A stretch of DNA of 64,000 bases from Aurantibacter sp034110465 (GCA_034110465.1 JAWUZD010000003.1:328352-392351), one strand, 5' to 3'; counted from the stretch's first letter, positions 23,894-33,923 are shown. Notes: generated by a model not told the origin, from the letters alone. Numbers and translations: made by a program.

Positions 23894-26509
23894 TTATATA
23901 TCTTTTGTTTTAACTAACATTCTCTTTATTTCATTTAACTTCATTAATGCTTCTACAGGAGTTAAAGTATCAATATCTATGCTGGTAATTTCTTCCTTAA
24001 CACGTTCTAAAAGAGGATCATCTAAATTAAAAAAACTTAATTGCATCTCATCTTCTTGAAGTTGCTTTACCTTATCAGTTAACTGTTCACTTGAATGAGA
24101 TTTTTCTAATTTTTTTAGAATTTTGTTAGCACGCTGTAAAACAATTTGTGGCATTCCTGCCATTTTAGCAACATGAATACCAAAACTGTGTTCGCTTCCA
24201 CCTTCTACAAGTTTACGTAAAAAAAGCACATTATTTCTAAGCTCCTTTACAGAAACATTAAAGTTTTTAATACGCCTAAACGTTTCAGTCATTTCATTTA
24301 ATTCATGATAATGGGTTGCAAAAAGTGTTTTTGGTCGTCCTGGATGCTCATGTAAATATTCACTAATCGCCCAAGCTATAGAAATTCCATCATAAGTACT
24401 TGTTCCACGACCAATTTCATCTAACAAGACTAAACTACGTTTACTTATATTATTAAGAATAGAAGCTGTTTCATTCATTTCTACCATAAAAGTAGATTCT
24501 CCCATAGAAATATTATCACTTGCGCCTACTCTAGTAAAAATTTTATCTACAACTCCAATTTTAGCAGATTCTGCAGGAACAAAACTACCTACTTGTGCTA
24601 ATAGAACAATTAAAGCCGTTTGTCTTAAGATAGCAGATTTACCAGACATATTAGGACCAGTAATCATAATAAATTGTTGGTTTTCTGTATTTAAACTAAC
24701 ACTATTAGTAATATACGATCGATCTTCAGGTAATTGTTTCTCAATAACTGGATGACGACCTTCTATAATGTCTAAATCAAAAGACTCGTCTACCACTGGT
24801 AATACATAATTATTATTTATGGCTAACTGGGCAAAACCACAAAGAGTATCTATTTTAGCAATTAAATAAGCGTTTTGTTGCACTGCTTTAATGTATTGAT
24901 TCATCCAAAGTACTAAATCTAAAAAAAGCTTTTGTTCGATTACAGAAATACGCTCTTCAGCTCCCAAAATTTTACTTTCGTATTCTTTAAGCTCTTCTGT
25001 TATGTATCTTTCTGCATTAACTAAAGTTTGTTTACGAGTCCACTCTGAAGGAACCTTATCTTTATGTGTATTTCTAACTTCAATATAATACCCAAAAACA
25101 TTATTTGAAGCGATTTTAAGCGATGTAATACCTGTACGCTCACTTTCTCGAGCTAACATTTTATTTAAATAGCCTTTACCTTCTGTTGACAAAGCTCTAA
25201 GCTCATCCAATTCTTCCGAAAAACCTTCCGCTATAGTACTGCCTTTCAAAATATTTACTGGTGCTGTTTCGCTTATGGTCTGTTTAATTTTATCCCTAAG
25301 TAAATCACAAGACTGCAAATTTTCTCCTATAATTTTTAATGATTCATTATCGGTTTGACTTGCCAGAATCTTAATTGGAGAAATCGCTTCCAGGGAATTT
25401 TTAAGCTGAACAACTTCTCGTGGACATACTTTTTGAGTGGCTATTTTAGATATTAAACGTTCTAAATCTCCAATTTGCTTAATCTGATTTTGAATAGCAT
25501 GAAGACTATCCGTGTTATCTTTTAAATAAGACACCACATTATGTCTCTGTTTAATCTTTCCAAGATTTTTTAAAGGCAAAGCCAACCAACGTTTTAATAA
25601 ACGTCCGCCCATAGGTGAAATAGTCTTGTCTATAACATTTAAAAGCGTTACTGCATTATTATTAGTAGAATGATATAGTTCTAAATTACGAATAGTAAAT
25701 CGATCCATCCAAACATAATCATCTTCCGCAATTCTACTAATAGAAGAAATATGCTCCAATTTATGGTGTTGTGTTTCCGATAAATAATGTAAAATTGCTC
25801 CCGAAGCAATAATTCCTTCGTGTAAATCCTGAATCCCATAACCTTTAAGCGAAGTGGTCTTAAAATGTTTTAATAAAGTTTCATTACAGTAATCTGTTTT
25901 AAAAACCCAATCTTCTAAATTAAACGTATGAAAATCGTTTCCAAAAACCTCATTAAATTCTTGTCGTTTTTGCTTAGCAACAACAACTTCACTAGGATTA
26001 AAATTCTGTAATAACTTATCTATATAATCTTTATTTCCTTGTGATGTTAAAAACTCTCCTGTAGAAATGTCTAAAAAAGAGACTCCAATTGTTAGTTTTC
26101 CAAAATAAATAGCACATAAAAAGTTATTGCTTTTAGAGGTCAAAACCTCATCATTTAAAGCAACTCCTGGCGTAACTAATTCAGTAACTCCACGTTTTAC
26201 AATATTCTTAGTTTGTTTTGGATCTTCTAACTGATCGCAAATAGCAACTCGTTCTCCTGCTTTTACTAATTTTGGCAAATAAGTATTTAAAGAATGGTGT
26301 GGAAAACCCGCTAACTCAATTTCGCTTTCGCTACCAGCGCCACGCTTAGTTAAAATAATTCCTAAAATACCTGCTGTTTTTATAGCATCCGGACCAAAGG
26401 TTTCATAAAAATCCCCTACACGAAACAATAACAAAGCATCAGGGTATTTTGCTTTTATAGCATTATACTGCTTCATTAAAGGTGTTTCTTTTTTAGTTTT
26501 TTTAGCCAA
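23894..26509 (-). CDS. mutS: DNA mismatch recognition protein MutS
   Basis: 871 residues, MutS1 type. The mismatch-reading motif is VGDFYETFGPDA near the N-terminus (FYE, about residues 31-33). The ATPase has Walker A GPNMSGKS (618-625) and the Walker B/signature block VLLDEIGRGTSTYDG, followed by FATHYHELNEM. The full domain set (mismatch binding, connector, core/lever, clamp, ATPase, C-terminal helices) fits the length. It scans DNA for mismatches with MutL, which is not in this window. It is followed on the same strand by the tRNA unit, which has its own promoter. Confidence 0.97.
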   Translation of the reverse strand: MAKKTKKETPLMKQYNAIKAKYPDALLLFRVGDFYETFGPDAIKTAGILGIILTKRGAGSESEIELAGFPHHSLNTYLPKLVKAGERVAICDQLEDPKQTKNIVKRGVTELVTPGVALNDEVLTSKSNNFLCAIYFGKLTIGVSFLDISTGEFLTSQGNKDYIDKLLQNFNPSEVVVAKQKRQEFNEVFGNDFHTFNLEDWVFKTDYCNETLLKHFKTTSLKGYGIQDLHEGIIASGAILHYLSETQHHKLEHISSISRIAEDDYVWMDRFTIRNLELYHSTNNNAVTLLNVIDKTISPMGGRLLKRWLALPLKNLGKIKQRHNVVSYLKDNTDSLHAIQNQIKQIGDLERLISKIATQKVCPREVVQLKNSLEAISPIKILASQTDNESLKIIGENLQSCDLLRDKIKQTISETAPVNILKGSTIAEGFSEELDELRALSTEGKGYLNKMLARESERTGITSLKIASNNVFGYYIEVRNTHKDKVPSEWTRKQTLVNAERYITEELKEYESKILGAEERISVIEQKLFLDLVLWMNQYIKAVQQNAYLIAKIDTLCGFAQLAINNNYVLPVVDESFDLDIIEGRHPVIEKQLPEDRSYITNSVSLNTENQQFIMITGPNMSGKSAILRQTALIVLLAQVGSFVPAESAKIGVVDKIFTRVGASDNISMGESTFMVEMNETASILNNISKRSLVLLDEIGRGTSTYDGISIAWAISEYLHEHPGRPKTLFATHYHELNEMTETFRRIKNFNVSVKELRNNVLFLRKLVEGGSEHSFGIHVAKMAGMPQIVLQRANKILKKLEKSHSSEQLTDKVKQLQEDEMQLSFFNLDDPLLERVKEEITSIDIDTLTPVEALMKLNEIKRMLVKTKDI

Positions 26510-26655
26510 TGGTTTAATGTATTTAGTGTTATTTTTGTACTCAAATTAATGATGCAATGTAATTAATATTTAAGGTTATTTGGAAATATTTACCTTGAAG
26601 TTATTTGCATTTATTCACAATTTAAATGATTAGACCTCTGACGAACCATACACTT

Positions 26656-27189
26656 ATGAGAAAGTTAAAAAATAGCGAATTAGACCGATTAAGTGTCGAT
26701 AATTTTAAATCGGCTGAAAAAACACCAATTATAATTGTTTTGGATAATATTAGAAGCTTAAATAATATTGGCTCTGTATTTAGAACCAGCGATGCTTTTT
26801 TAATTAAAAAGATTTATTTGTGTGGAATTACAGCAACTCCACCACACAAAGACATCAACAAAACTGCTTTAGGAAGTACAGATGCAGTTACTTGGGAATA
26901 CGTTGAAGACACAAATCTGCTTATTGAGAAACTAAAATTAGACAAAATAAGAATTTGTAGTATTGAACAAGCTGAAAATGCAACAATGCTAAACAATTTT
27001 AAAGTTGAAGCAACTAAAACATACGCTTTAGTTTTTGGAAATGAAGTAAAAGGCGTACAACAATCTATTGTCTCTAATAGCGATGTTGTTATTGAAATTC
27101 CACAATTTGGAACCAAACACTCTTTAAACATTTCGGTAAGTTGCGGTGTGGTTGTTTGGGATGTTTTTTCTAAAATGAAGGCTTTATAA
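26656..27189 (+). CDS. TrmH/SpoU-family RNA 2'-O-methyltransferase
   Basis: 177 residues from the ATG at 26656 (MRKLKNSELDRLS); an upstream ATG at 26626 adds 10 residues without family support. The trefoil-knot SPOUT motifs are present: motif 1 VLDNIRSLNNIGSVFRTSDA with the catalytic Asn/Arg, motif 2 ALVFGNEVKGV, and motif 3 IPQFGTKHSLNISVSCGVVV. There is no N-terminal substrate-binding domain. It methylates a ribose in tRNA or rRNA; which nucleotide cannot be told. A TATTTTTG box at 26530-26537 may be its promoter, implying a leader of about 110 bases. It is divergent from mutS. Confidence 0.88.
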   Translation: MRKLKNSELDRLSVDNFKSAEKTPIIIVLDNIRSLNNIGSVFRTSDAFLIKKIYLCGITATPPHKDINKTALGSTDAVTWEYVEDTNLLIEKLKLDKIRICSIEQAENATMLNNFKVEATKTYALVFGNEVKGVQQSIVSNSDVVIEIPQFGTKHSLNISVSCGVVVWDVFSKMKAL

Positions 27190-27280
27190 GTTGTTCTACT
27201 TCCATAACAAGACTATATTCAATTTAACTTAATAAAGATTACTTGATTAAAAAATATCTGAAAAGAATTAAACTTATGAA

Positions 27281-28060
27281 TTAAAAATCTAAATAATTAA
27301 CCTCAGCGTTTTTTGGAACTAGATTTTTTATAACATCAGTAGTTCCGTTTGTATAGAATATATGTTGTATTGATTCATCCGATTCATTTAAAAGATGAAT
27401 AGCCCTTAAAACTGCTTCGGTTTGTTTTGCTACTGCTTTTCCTGAATCTATAATTTTAACATCTTTAGGAAGTAGTTTTTTTAATTGTGGCACCAAATAA
27501 GGATAGTGTGTACAACCTAAAACTAAGTAATCTATATTAGCTCTAATCATTGGTTTTAAATAAGTCTTTAAAAGCAATGTCATTTCATCGGAATACAATT
27601 TTCCAGACTCAATTAAATCAACAATACCTTCACCTACTTGTTCTACCATATAAACATCTGTACAGTACAAGTTAGTTGCTTTCCTAAACAAATCGCTGCT
27701 AAAGGTTCCTTTAGTGGCTAAAATACCAATTGCTTTTGTTTTTGTTTTCAAGCTTGCGGGCTTTATAGCTGGCTCAATACCAATAAATGGTACATTATAT
27801 GTTTTTCTTAGAATTCTTATGGCATTGGTAGTCGCTGTATTACAAGCTACCACAATCATTTTACAATCTTTAGAAAGCAATAACTCTGTATTTGCTATTG
27901 ATCGTTCTATAATCCAATCTTTACCTTTAGATCCATAAGGTGCATTTGCAGAGTCTGCTAAGTAGATAGTAGATTCATGCGGAAGCAACTTCTTTACTGC
28001 TTTAAATATAGAAGTTCCTCCAACACCAGAATCAAAAAAACCTATAGGACTTTTACTCAT
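27281..28060 (-). CDS. murI: Glutamate racemase
   Basis: 259 residues. Both catalytic cysteines are present: C73 in VACNTATTNA and C183 in LGCTHYPYL, with the N-terminal DSGVGGTSIF carrying the conserved Asp10/Ser11. It makes D-glutamate for peptidoglycan precursors. It lies behind the skp genes on the same strand but is separated from them by a good terminator at 28072-28103, so it may have its own promoter or depend on readthrough. The 91-base convergent gap to the TrmH-family gene shows no clear hairpin. Confidence 0.95.
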   Translation of the reverse strand: MSKSPIGFFDSGVGGTSIFKAVKKLLPHESTIYLADSANAPYGSKGKDWIIERSIANTELLLSKDCKMIVVACNTATTNAIRILRKTYNVPFIGIEPAIKPASLKTKTKAIGILATKGTFSSDLFRKATNLYCTDVYMVEQVGEGIVDLIESGKLYSDEMTLLLKTYLKPMIRANIDYLVLGCTHYPYLVPQLKKLLPKDVKIIDSGKAVAKQTEAVLRAIHLLNESDESIQHIFYTNGTTDVIKNLVPKNAEVNYLDF

Positions 28061-28071
28061 ATTATTAAACT

Positions 28072-28103
28072 AAAAAAGCTGACTAAAAATAGTCAGCTTT
28101 TTT
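28072..28103 (-). terminator. Terminator after the skp genes
   Basis: Stem AAAAAAGCTGACT / AGTCAGCTTTTTT with loop AAAAAT, perfectly symmetric and able to act in both directions. On the minus strand it ends the porG-uppS-bamA-skp-skp unit, 22 bases after the last skp stop. Confidence 0.85.
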
Positions 28104-28124
28104 TTCTTATAAAAGGAATTTTAA

Positions 28125-28634
28125 TTAAAATCCTAATTCTTTTTTTACATCAGCCAATAAATCCTTTCCATCAGCCATAATAACTCCACCACCTTGAGCA
28201 GAATCTAATACGTATTGAAAACCTTGAGCTTTAGCAACTTTTAAAATTGCAGCTTTAGCTTTTTCAGTAATAGGTTTTAATAAATCTACTTCTTTCTTTT
28301 GTAACTCTTGCTGTGCTTGAGTTTGAAATTGCTGAATATTACGTTCCATAGTTTGAACCTCAGCAACACGCTTTGTGTTTTCTTCTTCAGTTTTTGTACC
28401 TGCTTCAGCTTCGTACTGCTTCATTTTAGCTTGATACTCTTTTACCATAGCTTGAATATCTGCTTCGTAAGTTTTACCTAATTTTTCAACTTCAGCTTGT
28501 GCAGCTTTCATTTGAGGCATAGCAGTAACTAACTCTGTAGTATTAATATGAGCTACTTTAGATTGAGCAGTTGTTAATGTAGTTGCAGAAATAAATAATA
28601 CTGCAGCAATTAAAAGGGTTTTAAATTGTTTCAT
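28125..28634 (-). CDS. skp: OmpH/Skp-family periplasmic chaperone (second copy)
   Basis: 169 residues. Signal peptide MKQFKTLLIAAVLFISATTL..TAQ, then the Skp core: KVAHINTTELVTAMPQMKAA at the start of the mature chain, a long charged coiled coil (VKEYQAKMKQYEAEAGTKTEE and onward) forming the tentacles, and the closing strand FQYVLDSAQGGGVIMADG. Skp trimers hold unfolded outer-membrane proteins on the way to BamA, encoded two genes upstream in the same direction. Size and composition are normal. Confidence 0.92.
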   Translation of the reverse strand: MKQFKTLLIAAVLFISATTLTTAQSKVAHINTTELVTAMPQMKAAQAEVEKLGKTYEADIQAMVKEYQAKMKQYEAEAGTKTEEENTKRVAEVQTMERNIQQFQTQAQQELQKKEVDLLKPITEKAKAAILKVAKAQGFQYVLDSAQGGGVIMADGKDLLADVKKELGF

Positions 28635-28672
28635 TTTTAATAGTATTTACGTGTTATAATTTAGTGTTTGTA

Positions 28673-29650
28673 TTAATTTGGCGCGTCTACTTTATCAGCA
28701 TCGCGTTCTTCTTTTGCTTTTTTTCTTGCTTCTTCGTTTGCTTTACGTTTTTCTTCCAATACTTTTGCTCTTTGAGCTCTATCTGCTAATCTTGATTGTC
28801 TTTTTTCTTCTAGAATTTCTTCTTTCGTTTTCGGAACTTCTAGGATATCACTAGATTTTTCAGAAGCTTCTTCTGTTTCAGTATTCTCTTTATTCCTTTT
28901 TTCTATTAGCGCATTTTTAGCAGCTTTACGTTCATCTTTTTTTACTTGAATTTTAGCTTCTCTATCTAAACGAAGTTGCTCTTTTCTTACTGCTAAAGTC
29001 GAATCTCTTGTTGCCTTACGTGCTTCTAAAATACGCTGACGTTCTAATTGACTTTCAGATGGTTCATCTTCAATAATATCGTCTTTTTCAGCTTCTCTTT
29101 TTTCTGCTCTTGTATTAGCTTGTTCACGCTTTGATGCTCTATTTAGAACTCTCAAAACTTGATCGCTAATATCATATTTTTCTGCTGAATAAAGCATAAC
29201 TACATCGGCTGATTTATCAAAAACAAAATCGTATTTACGTTTTGTTGCTAAATCTTGTACAGCTTGAAAAATTTGATCTTGAACTGGCTGCATTAATTGT
29301 TTACGTTGAACCATTAAATCGCCTTGTGGCCCAAATCGTTTTTGCTGATACTCAATAATTTCTTTTTCTTCAAAAGACAAATCTTCTAAACGCTCCTCAA
29401 ACAATTCTTTAGTCAACAAGGCTTTTTCATTGTTTAGAGCATCTCTTTGTTGTTTTATAACATTCAACTTAGACTCAACTTCAGATTTCCACTTCTGAAC
29501 CTTATTAGCTAATTGGCTTTGAGCATCTTTATATTCTTCAACATTATCTAAAATATAATCTGTATCTATATAAGCAATTTTTGCTCCAGCACGTTGTGCT
29601 AAAGATAATTGACATGTAATAATTAATAAAATAAGAACTTTAAACTTCAT
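28673..29650 (-). CDS. OmpH/Skp-family protein with long charged C-terminal extension
   Basis: 325 residues, about twice the usual Skp length. Signal peptide MKFKVLILLIITCQLSLAQ, then the Skp core up to about residue 175 (AKIAYIDTDYILDNVEEYKD; closing strand KYDFVFDKSADVVMLYS). The last about 140 residues are almost only Lys, Arg, Glu, Asp and Ala (for example KKDERKAAKNALIEKRNKE) and probably form a long single helix or disordered tail. Paired skp genes with one extended copy follow bamA in many Bacteroidota. The tail's role is not known. It lies 178 bases after bamA, so internal promotion is possible. Confidence 0.88.
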   Translation of the reverse strand: MKFKVLILLIITCQLSLAQRAGAKIAYIDTDYILDNVEEYKDAQSQLANKVQKWKSEVESKLNVIKQQRDALNNEKALLTKELFEERLEDLSFEEKEIIEYQQKRFGPQGDLMVQRKQLMQPVQDQIFQAVQDLATKRKYDFVFDKSADVVMLYSAEKYDISDQVLRVLNRASKREQANTRAEKREAEKDDIIEDEPSESQLERQRILEARKATRDSTLAVRKEQLRLDREAKIQVKKDERKAAKNALIEKRNKENTETEEASEKSSDILEVPKTKEEILEEKRQSRLADRAQRAKVLEEKRKANEEARKKAKEERDADKVDAPN

Positions 29651-29828
29651 CTGTATCTTGTTTTAATTTTAAACAAAAAATCATATTAGTATTTTATGCT
29701 TTTTGTTCTTGCTTTCAAAATAACGAATTTTATATTTAAAAATTATAATGACATAGATTAAATTTCTACTAGCTAATTAGAAAATATCGTGCCAAAACAC
29801 ATTTTAATTCATTTTTTAAAAACAATAT

Positions 29829-32471
29829 TTAGAATTGCTGACCAATAATAAAGTGTGTTTCCCAGCCATTTTTAATAGATTGTCCAGGAATGGGATCAAA
29901 TCCGTGACCAAAATCAATACCCAACAAACCAAAGGCTGGCATAAATATACGAATCCCCAATCCTGCAGAACGATTCAATGCAAAAGGATCATAATCTTTA
30001 AAATCGTTATATGACGCTCCTGCTTCCAAAAAACCTAATGCATATATTTTTGCAGATTGTTTTAATGTTATTGGGTAACGCAACTCCATCGAAAACTTAT
30101 TATAAATTGTACCTCCATCTTGAGAGACATTCCCAAAATCATCTTCTGGTTGAATTGATTGATTAGGATAACCTCTTAATGCAATTGCTTCACGACCATC
30201 TAAACTAAAAGCACCTAACCCATCTCCTCCAACAAAGAAACGTTCAAAAGGAATAACACCTCTATCTTGGTTATATGCCCCTAAAAAACCAAACTCTACA
30301 CTTGGCTTTAAAATAAATTTACCAACTAACTTAGAATACCAATCAACTTTAAATTTAACCTTATAAAATTCCAACCACTTAAAACGTTCTTGATCTATCT
30401 CTGCAATTCTTTCTGAAGCAGTTGTTCTATCTTCTATAGAGTTATTTGAATCAGAAATAATCCCAGTACTTTCATCTCTATCTTCTTTTAACGCTGCATA
30501 ATCTACTCCATTTAACAAAGAATAAGGTAATGATAATTTAGCTGTTGCAGAAAAACTAGAACCACCTGTTGGAAAAACAGGATCATTAAATGTATTATTC
30601 CTACTCAGACCTACCGTATAAGCTAAATTATTAGAATAACCATCTCCAAATGTAAATAGTCCTGTATTATAATTTTTAAGATTATAATGTTGAAAACTTA
30701 ATGCTTGGGATAACGTAAAATAATCATCGGGCACAGATAATCGTTTAGCCAATCCAACTGTTAGACCTGTAATATTAAAACGTTTATTTTTATCAGCATT
30801 ACCCGTAGATGCATCAAATAAAAATTGTTGTGTTTGAGATATAGATGTAGAAAACTGAACTGGTTTTTTTCCACCCATCCAAGGCTCTGTAAAAGAAAAA
30901 CTATATGTTCTAAAAAAACGACTAGCCTGAAGACGTAAAGATAGTTTTTGACCATCACCCATAGGCAATGGCTTATACGCATCTTTTTTAAATATATTTT
31001 TCAACGAAAAATTATTAAAAGATAATCCTAGAGTTCCTATAAATCCACCACCACCATAACCTCCTTGGAGTTCTATTTGGCTTGCTCCTGCTTCCACAAG
31101 AGAATACTCCATATCGATAGTTCCTTCTTCTGGATTTGGATTTTTAAAATTTGGTGATAATTGTTCAGCATCAAAGAAACCTAATTGACTCAATTCTCTT
31201 ACTGTTCTTACTACTTTTTCTTTACTATATAATTCTCCTGGACGTGTTCTAATCTCTCTATATATAACATGGTCATTGGTTTTATCGTTTCCAACAACAG
31301 ACACCTTATTAAAATAAACAGGTTTTCCTTCTGATATACGAATTTCTATATCAATTACACTACCATTGGCATTTACTTCAACCGGGTTAATAGTAGAAAA
31401 CAAATATCCGTTATTCTGATACATATTGGTAATATCATTAGCATCAGGTCTTGAGTTATCTGCTATTCTCTTTTGCAACTCGATACCATTATAAACATCT
31501 CCTTTTTCTACTCCTAAAGTTCTTCGAAGAGTTTCATCTGAATATACTGTATTACCTATAAAAGAGATTTCTCCGTAATAATATTTATCCCCTTCTTCAA
31601 CCTTAATATCTAAAGAGATTCTATTATCACCTTGATTAATTAAAGTATCTGAAATAACACGAGCATCTCGATATCCACTTTCTTTATACTTATCTACAAT
31701 AGAAATCAAGTCTGCCTTATAATCTGATTCAATATACTTTGATCGTTTTAAAAACCTAACAGGATTAACCTGCTTAGTATTCTTCATAGATTTCCTAAGC
31801 TTTTTACTGGTCAAAACTTCATTCCCTTCAAAATTAATTTTAGACACTTTTACTTTAGAACCTTTATCTATTCCAATAAAAAGATTTGTTCTTAATTTAT
31901 TATTTGTAGAATCTTTAGATATTTCGTTTGTTGTAACTTTTACTTTAGCTCCTAAAAAACCTTGTTTTCTATACTTACTTTCAAGATAATTTCTAGTTGT
32001 TGTAATTAAATTTTCTGTAACCTTAACACCTTTTGTTAAATTATTCTCTTTTATTATAGTTTCTTTTTTACCTTTTCTAATTCCATTTATTACAACTTCA
32101 TTTAATTCAGGTAAATCTGACAGTCTAATTTCTAAGAAAGCAAGATTTCCTTCAGTTTTCAAAAGATACACTTCAATATCACTAAATAAATCTGAATTCC
32201 ATAATTTTTTAATAGCATTACTAATATCTTCTCCTGGAATCTGGACTTCAGAACCTTTTCTTAAACCCGAATAAGTAATTATAGTTTGCGCACTAAAGGT
32301 TGTATTTCCTTTTACTGAAATCTCTCCTAAAGTATATTTTGAACCATTTTCATAACTCAACTCCTGAGCATCAATAGTGTTTGTACAAAATAACAGTACA
32401 AAAGATAAAGTTAATTTAAATAATGTTTTCAAAGTAATGTATTTAACTAAGTTGTTCGCTTGTTTTTCCAA
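29829..32471 (-). CDS. bamA: Outer-membrane assembly factor BamA
   Basis: 880 residues as given. A signal peptide ends at CTNTIDAQ. Five POTRA repeats follow (for example LGEISVKGNTTFSAQTIITY, VNFEGNEVLTSKKLRK-like and YYGEISFIGNTVYSDETLRR segments), then a 16-strand barrel ending in GWETHFIIGQQF with a terminal aromatic. The VFPTGGSSFS and RGYPN segments are typical of Omp85 barrels. It folds and inserts outer-membrane proteins. The listed ATG at 32471 overlaps uppS by 29 bases; a TTG at 32432 would give a cleaner signal peptide (MKTLFKLTLSFVLLFC) and a 10-base gap, and is a real alternative start. Confidence 0.95.
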   Translation of the reverse strand: MEKQANNLVKYITLKTLFKLTLSFVLLFCTNTIDAQELSYENGSKYTLGEISVKGNTTFSAQTIITYSGLRKGSEVQIPGEDISNAIKKLWNSDLFSDIEVYLLKTEGNLAFLEIRLSDLPELNEVVINGIRKGKKETIIKENNLTKGVKVTENLITTTRNYLESKYRKQGFLGAKVKVTTNEISKDSTNNKLRTNLFIGIDKGSKVKVSKINFEGNEVLTSKKLRKSMKNTKQVNPVRFLKRSKYIESDYKADLISIVDKYKESGYRDARVISDTLINQGDNRISLDIKVEEGDKYYYGEISFIGNTVYSDETLRRTLGVEKGDVYNGIELQKRIADNSRPDANDITNMYQNNGYLFSTINPVEVNANGSVIDIEIRISEGKPVYFNKVSVVGNDKTNDHVIYREIRTRPGELYSKEKVVRTVRELSQLGFFDAEQLSPNFKNPNPEEGTIDMEYSLVEAGASQIELQGGYGGGGFIGTLGLSFNNFSLKNIFKKDAYKPLPMGDGQKLSLRLQASRFFRTYSFSFTEPWMGGKKPVQFSTSISQTQQFLFDASTGNADKNKRFNITGLTVGLAKRLSVPDDYFTLSQALSFQHYNLKNYNTGLFTFGDGYSNNLAYTVGLSRNNTFNDPVFPTGGSSFSATAKLSLPYSLLNGVDYAALKEDRDESTGIISDSNNSIEDRTTASERIAEIDQERFKWLEFYKVKFKVDWYSKLVGKFILKPSVEFGFLGAYNQDRGVIPFERFFVGGDGLGAFSLDGREAIALRGYPNQSIQPEDDFGNVSQDGGTIYNKFSMELRYPITLKQSAKIYALGFLEAGASYNDFKDYDPFALNRSAGLGIRIFMPAFGLLGIDFGHGFDPIPGQSIKNGWETHFIIGQQF

Positions 32472-33183
32472 ATCGTCGTTCTCTATTTTGATATTCTATT
32501 AATGCTTTTGCTAAATGCTCTTGACTAAAATCTGGCCATAGAACATCTATAAAACATAGCTCTGCATAAGCAATTTGCCATAATAAAAAATTACTAATAC
32601 GTTGCTCACCACTTGTGCGTATTAGTAAATCTACGTCCGGTAAATTTTGCGTGTAAAGATGCGCATTTACAACTGATTCATCTATACTTTCTTCAGAAAT
32701 TATATTATTTTTAACTTTAAGACTTATCTCTTTAACAGCATTTAACAATTCATCTCGAGAACCATAACTTAAAGCCAACGTTAATATCATTCTTGTATTC
32801 GTTTTTGTTTCCTCAATGACATCAGTGAGCTCTGCAAAAACTTTTTTAGGCAAATCTTCCAAATTACCTATTGCATTAAGTTTAATATTATTTTCTTTTA
32901 AAGTAGCTATTTCTTTTTTAAGAGAAGAAACTAATAAACGCATTAAAGTATCTACTTCAAGCTTTGGGCGCTTCCAATTCTCAGTAGAAAAAGCATATAG
33001 GGTTAAATTCTCTATTCCTAATTTAGCACAAGTCTCTACAGTAACTCTAACAGATTTTGTTCCATTTTCGTGACCAATAGCTCTTAAAAATCCTTTTTGT
33101 TTTGCCCAACGACCATTACCATCCATTATAATGGCAAGGTGTTTAGGCAACCGTTCTTTATTTACTTGCTGTATTAAATCCAT
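32443..33183 (-). CDS. uppS: Undecaprenyl diphosphate synthase (cis-isoprenyl transferase)
   Basis: 246 residues. The catalytic aspartate is D21 in HLAIIMDGNGRWAKQKG, followed by the conserved LTLYAFSTENWKRP block and, near the C-terminus, DLLIRTSGEQRISNFLLWQIAYAE with the Arg/Ser residues that bind isopentenyl diphosphate. It makes the C55 carrier lipid precursor for peptidoglycan and surface polysaccharides. The start codon overlaps the porG stop by one base (translational coupling) and the end overlaps the bamA start region. Confidence 0.96.
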   Translation of the reverse strand: MDLIQQVNKERLPKHLAIIMDGNGRWAKQKGFLRAIGHENGTKSVRVTVETCAKLGIENLTLYAFSTENWKRPKLEVDTLMRLLVSSLKKEIATLKENNIKLNAIGNLEDLPKKVFAELTDVIEETKTNTRMILTLALSYGSRDELLNAVKEISLKVKNNIISEESIDESVVNAHLYTQNLPDVDLLIRTSGEQRISNFLLWQIAYAELCFIDVLWPDFSQEHLAKALIEYQNRERRFGKTSEQLS

Positions 33184-33875
33184 TAGAAATTACAAAAACA
33201 AGGGTTTCGACCAAATGTATAGGTTAGTGTAAAACCGGTAAACACATAAAAATCGTTATTATTTATATTTCCAAAACTAAAGGCATCAAATAGATCTGGA
33301 TTATCTGGAACACTTCCATCAATTTCATCTGAAAACGTAGCTCTTGCACCTATTTCTAAAGACAATATAAACTTATCCGTTATAGTTGTTTTATATCCAA
33401 CAGCTATAGGAATACCCCAAGCTTGACTTGACGTATTTTCTGACTGCATTTTACCTTGATTATTAAAAAAGAAGTTATCGTGAAATGCCATAGAAACACC
33501 GGTATATACATAAGGTGTAGATTTTGGTCCTGGAGTGTGTAAATCAAAATCAAAAAAAGTAAATTCTATTCCTGCAGACAATTCTAATATACTACTTGAA
33601 AATTCGTAATTACGTTGAATTCTACTTGGGTCGTCTGAATCGTTATCTATTCCAACTAAATTTGTAAATATTGCAGAAAATCGATATGAATGTCTTGGGC
33701 TTCTATTCCATTTATAAACGGCTCCAATTGCTAATTCTTTTGGAGCAATGTATGAGGTTGAACCAACATCGCCTACAAAATTACTTCCACCTAAATAAAC
33801 ACCAATCTCATTTATTTGAGCTTGACTTATCTGGCAAGTGATTAGTAAAATTAGTATGACAATAAATTGTTTCAT
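33183..33875 (-). CDS. porG: DUF6089/PorG-type outer-membrane beta-barrel protein
   Basis: 230 residues with a signal peptide (MKQFIVILILLITCQISQAQ). The mature chain begins INEIGVYLGGSNFVGDVGS and is an eight-strand-like small barrel with strand pairs such as YVYTGVSMAFHDNFFF and FYVFTGFTLTYTFGRNPCFC. The sequence and the gene order porG-uppS-bamA-skp-skp match the PorG locus of Porphyromonas gingivalis as I remember it, where PorG is an outer-membrane component needed for type IX secretion. The exact role in flavobacteria is not settled. A consensus promoter and a palindrome lie directly upstream. The start is firm because of the signal peptide. Confidence 0.8.
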   Translation of the reverse strand: MKQFIVILILLITCQISQAQINEIGVYLGGSNFVGDVGSTSYIAPKELAIGAVYKWNRSPRHSYRFSAIFTNLVGIDNDSDDPSRIQRNYEFSSSILELSAGIEFTFFDFDLHTPGPKSTPYVYTGVSMAFHDNFFFNNQGKMQSENTSSQAWGIPIAVGYKTTITDKFILSLEIGARATFSDEIDGSVPDNPDLFDAFSFGNINNNDFYVFTGFTLTYTFGRNPCFCNF

Positions 33876-33891
33876 AAAAGCTTAAAGTTTG

Positions 33892-33923
33892 CAAATATAA
33901 TAAATAAGATTAGCCTATTGCAA
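33892..33923 (-). promoter_or_regulatory. Promoter of the porG-uppS-bamA-skp unit
   Basis: On the minus strand TTG (33923-33921), 21 bases, then TATATTTG (33899-33892), ending 16 bases before the porG ATG. The TTG lies inside the perfect palindrome CCTATTGCAATAGG at 33914-33927. Confidence 0.6.
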
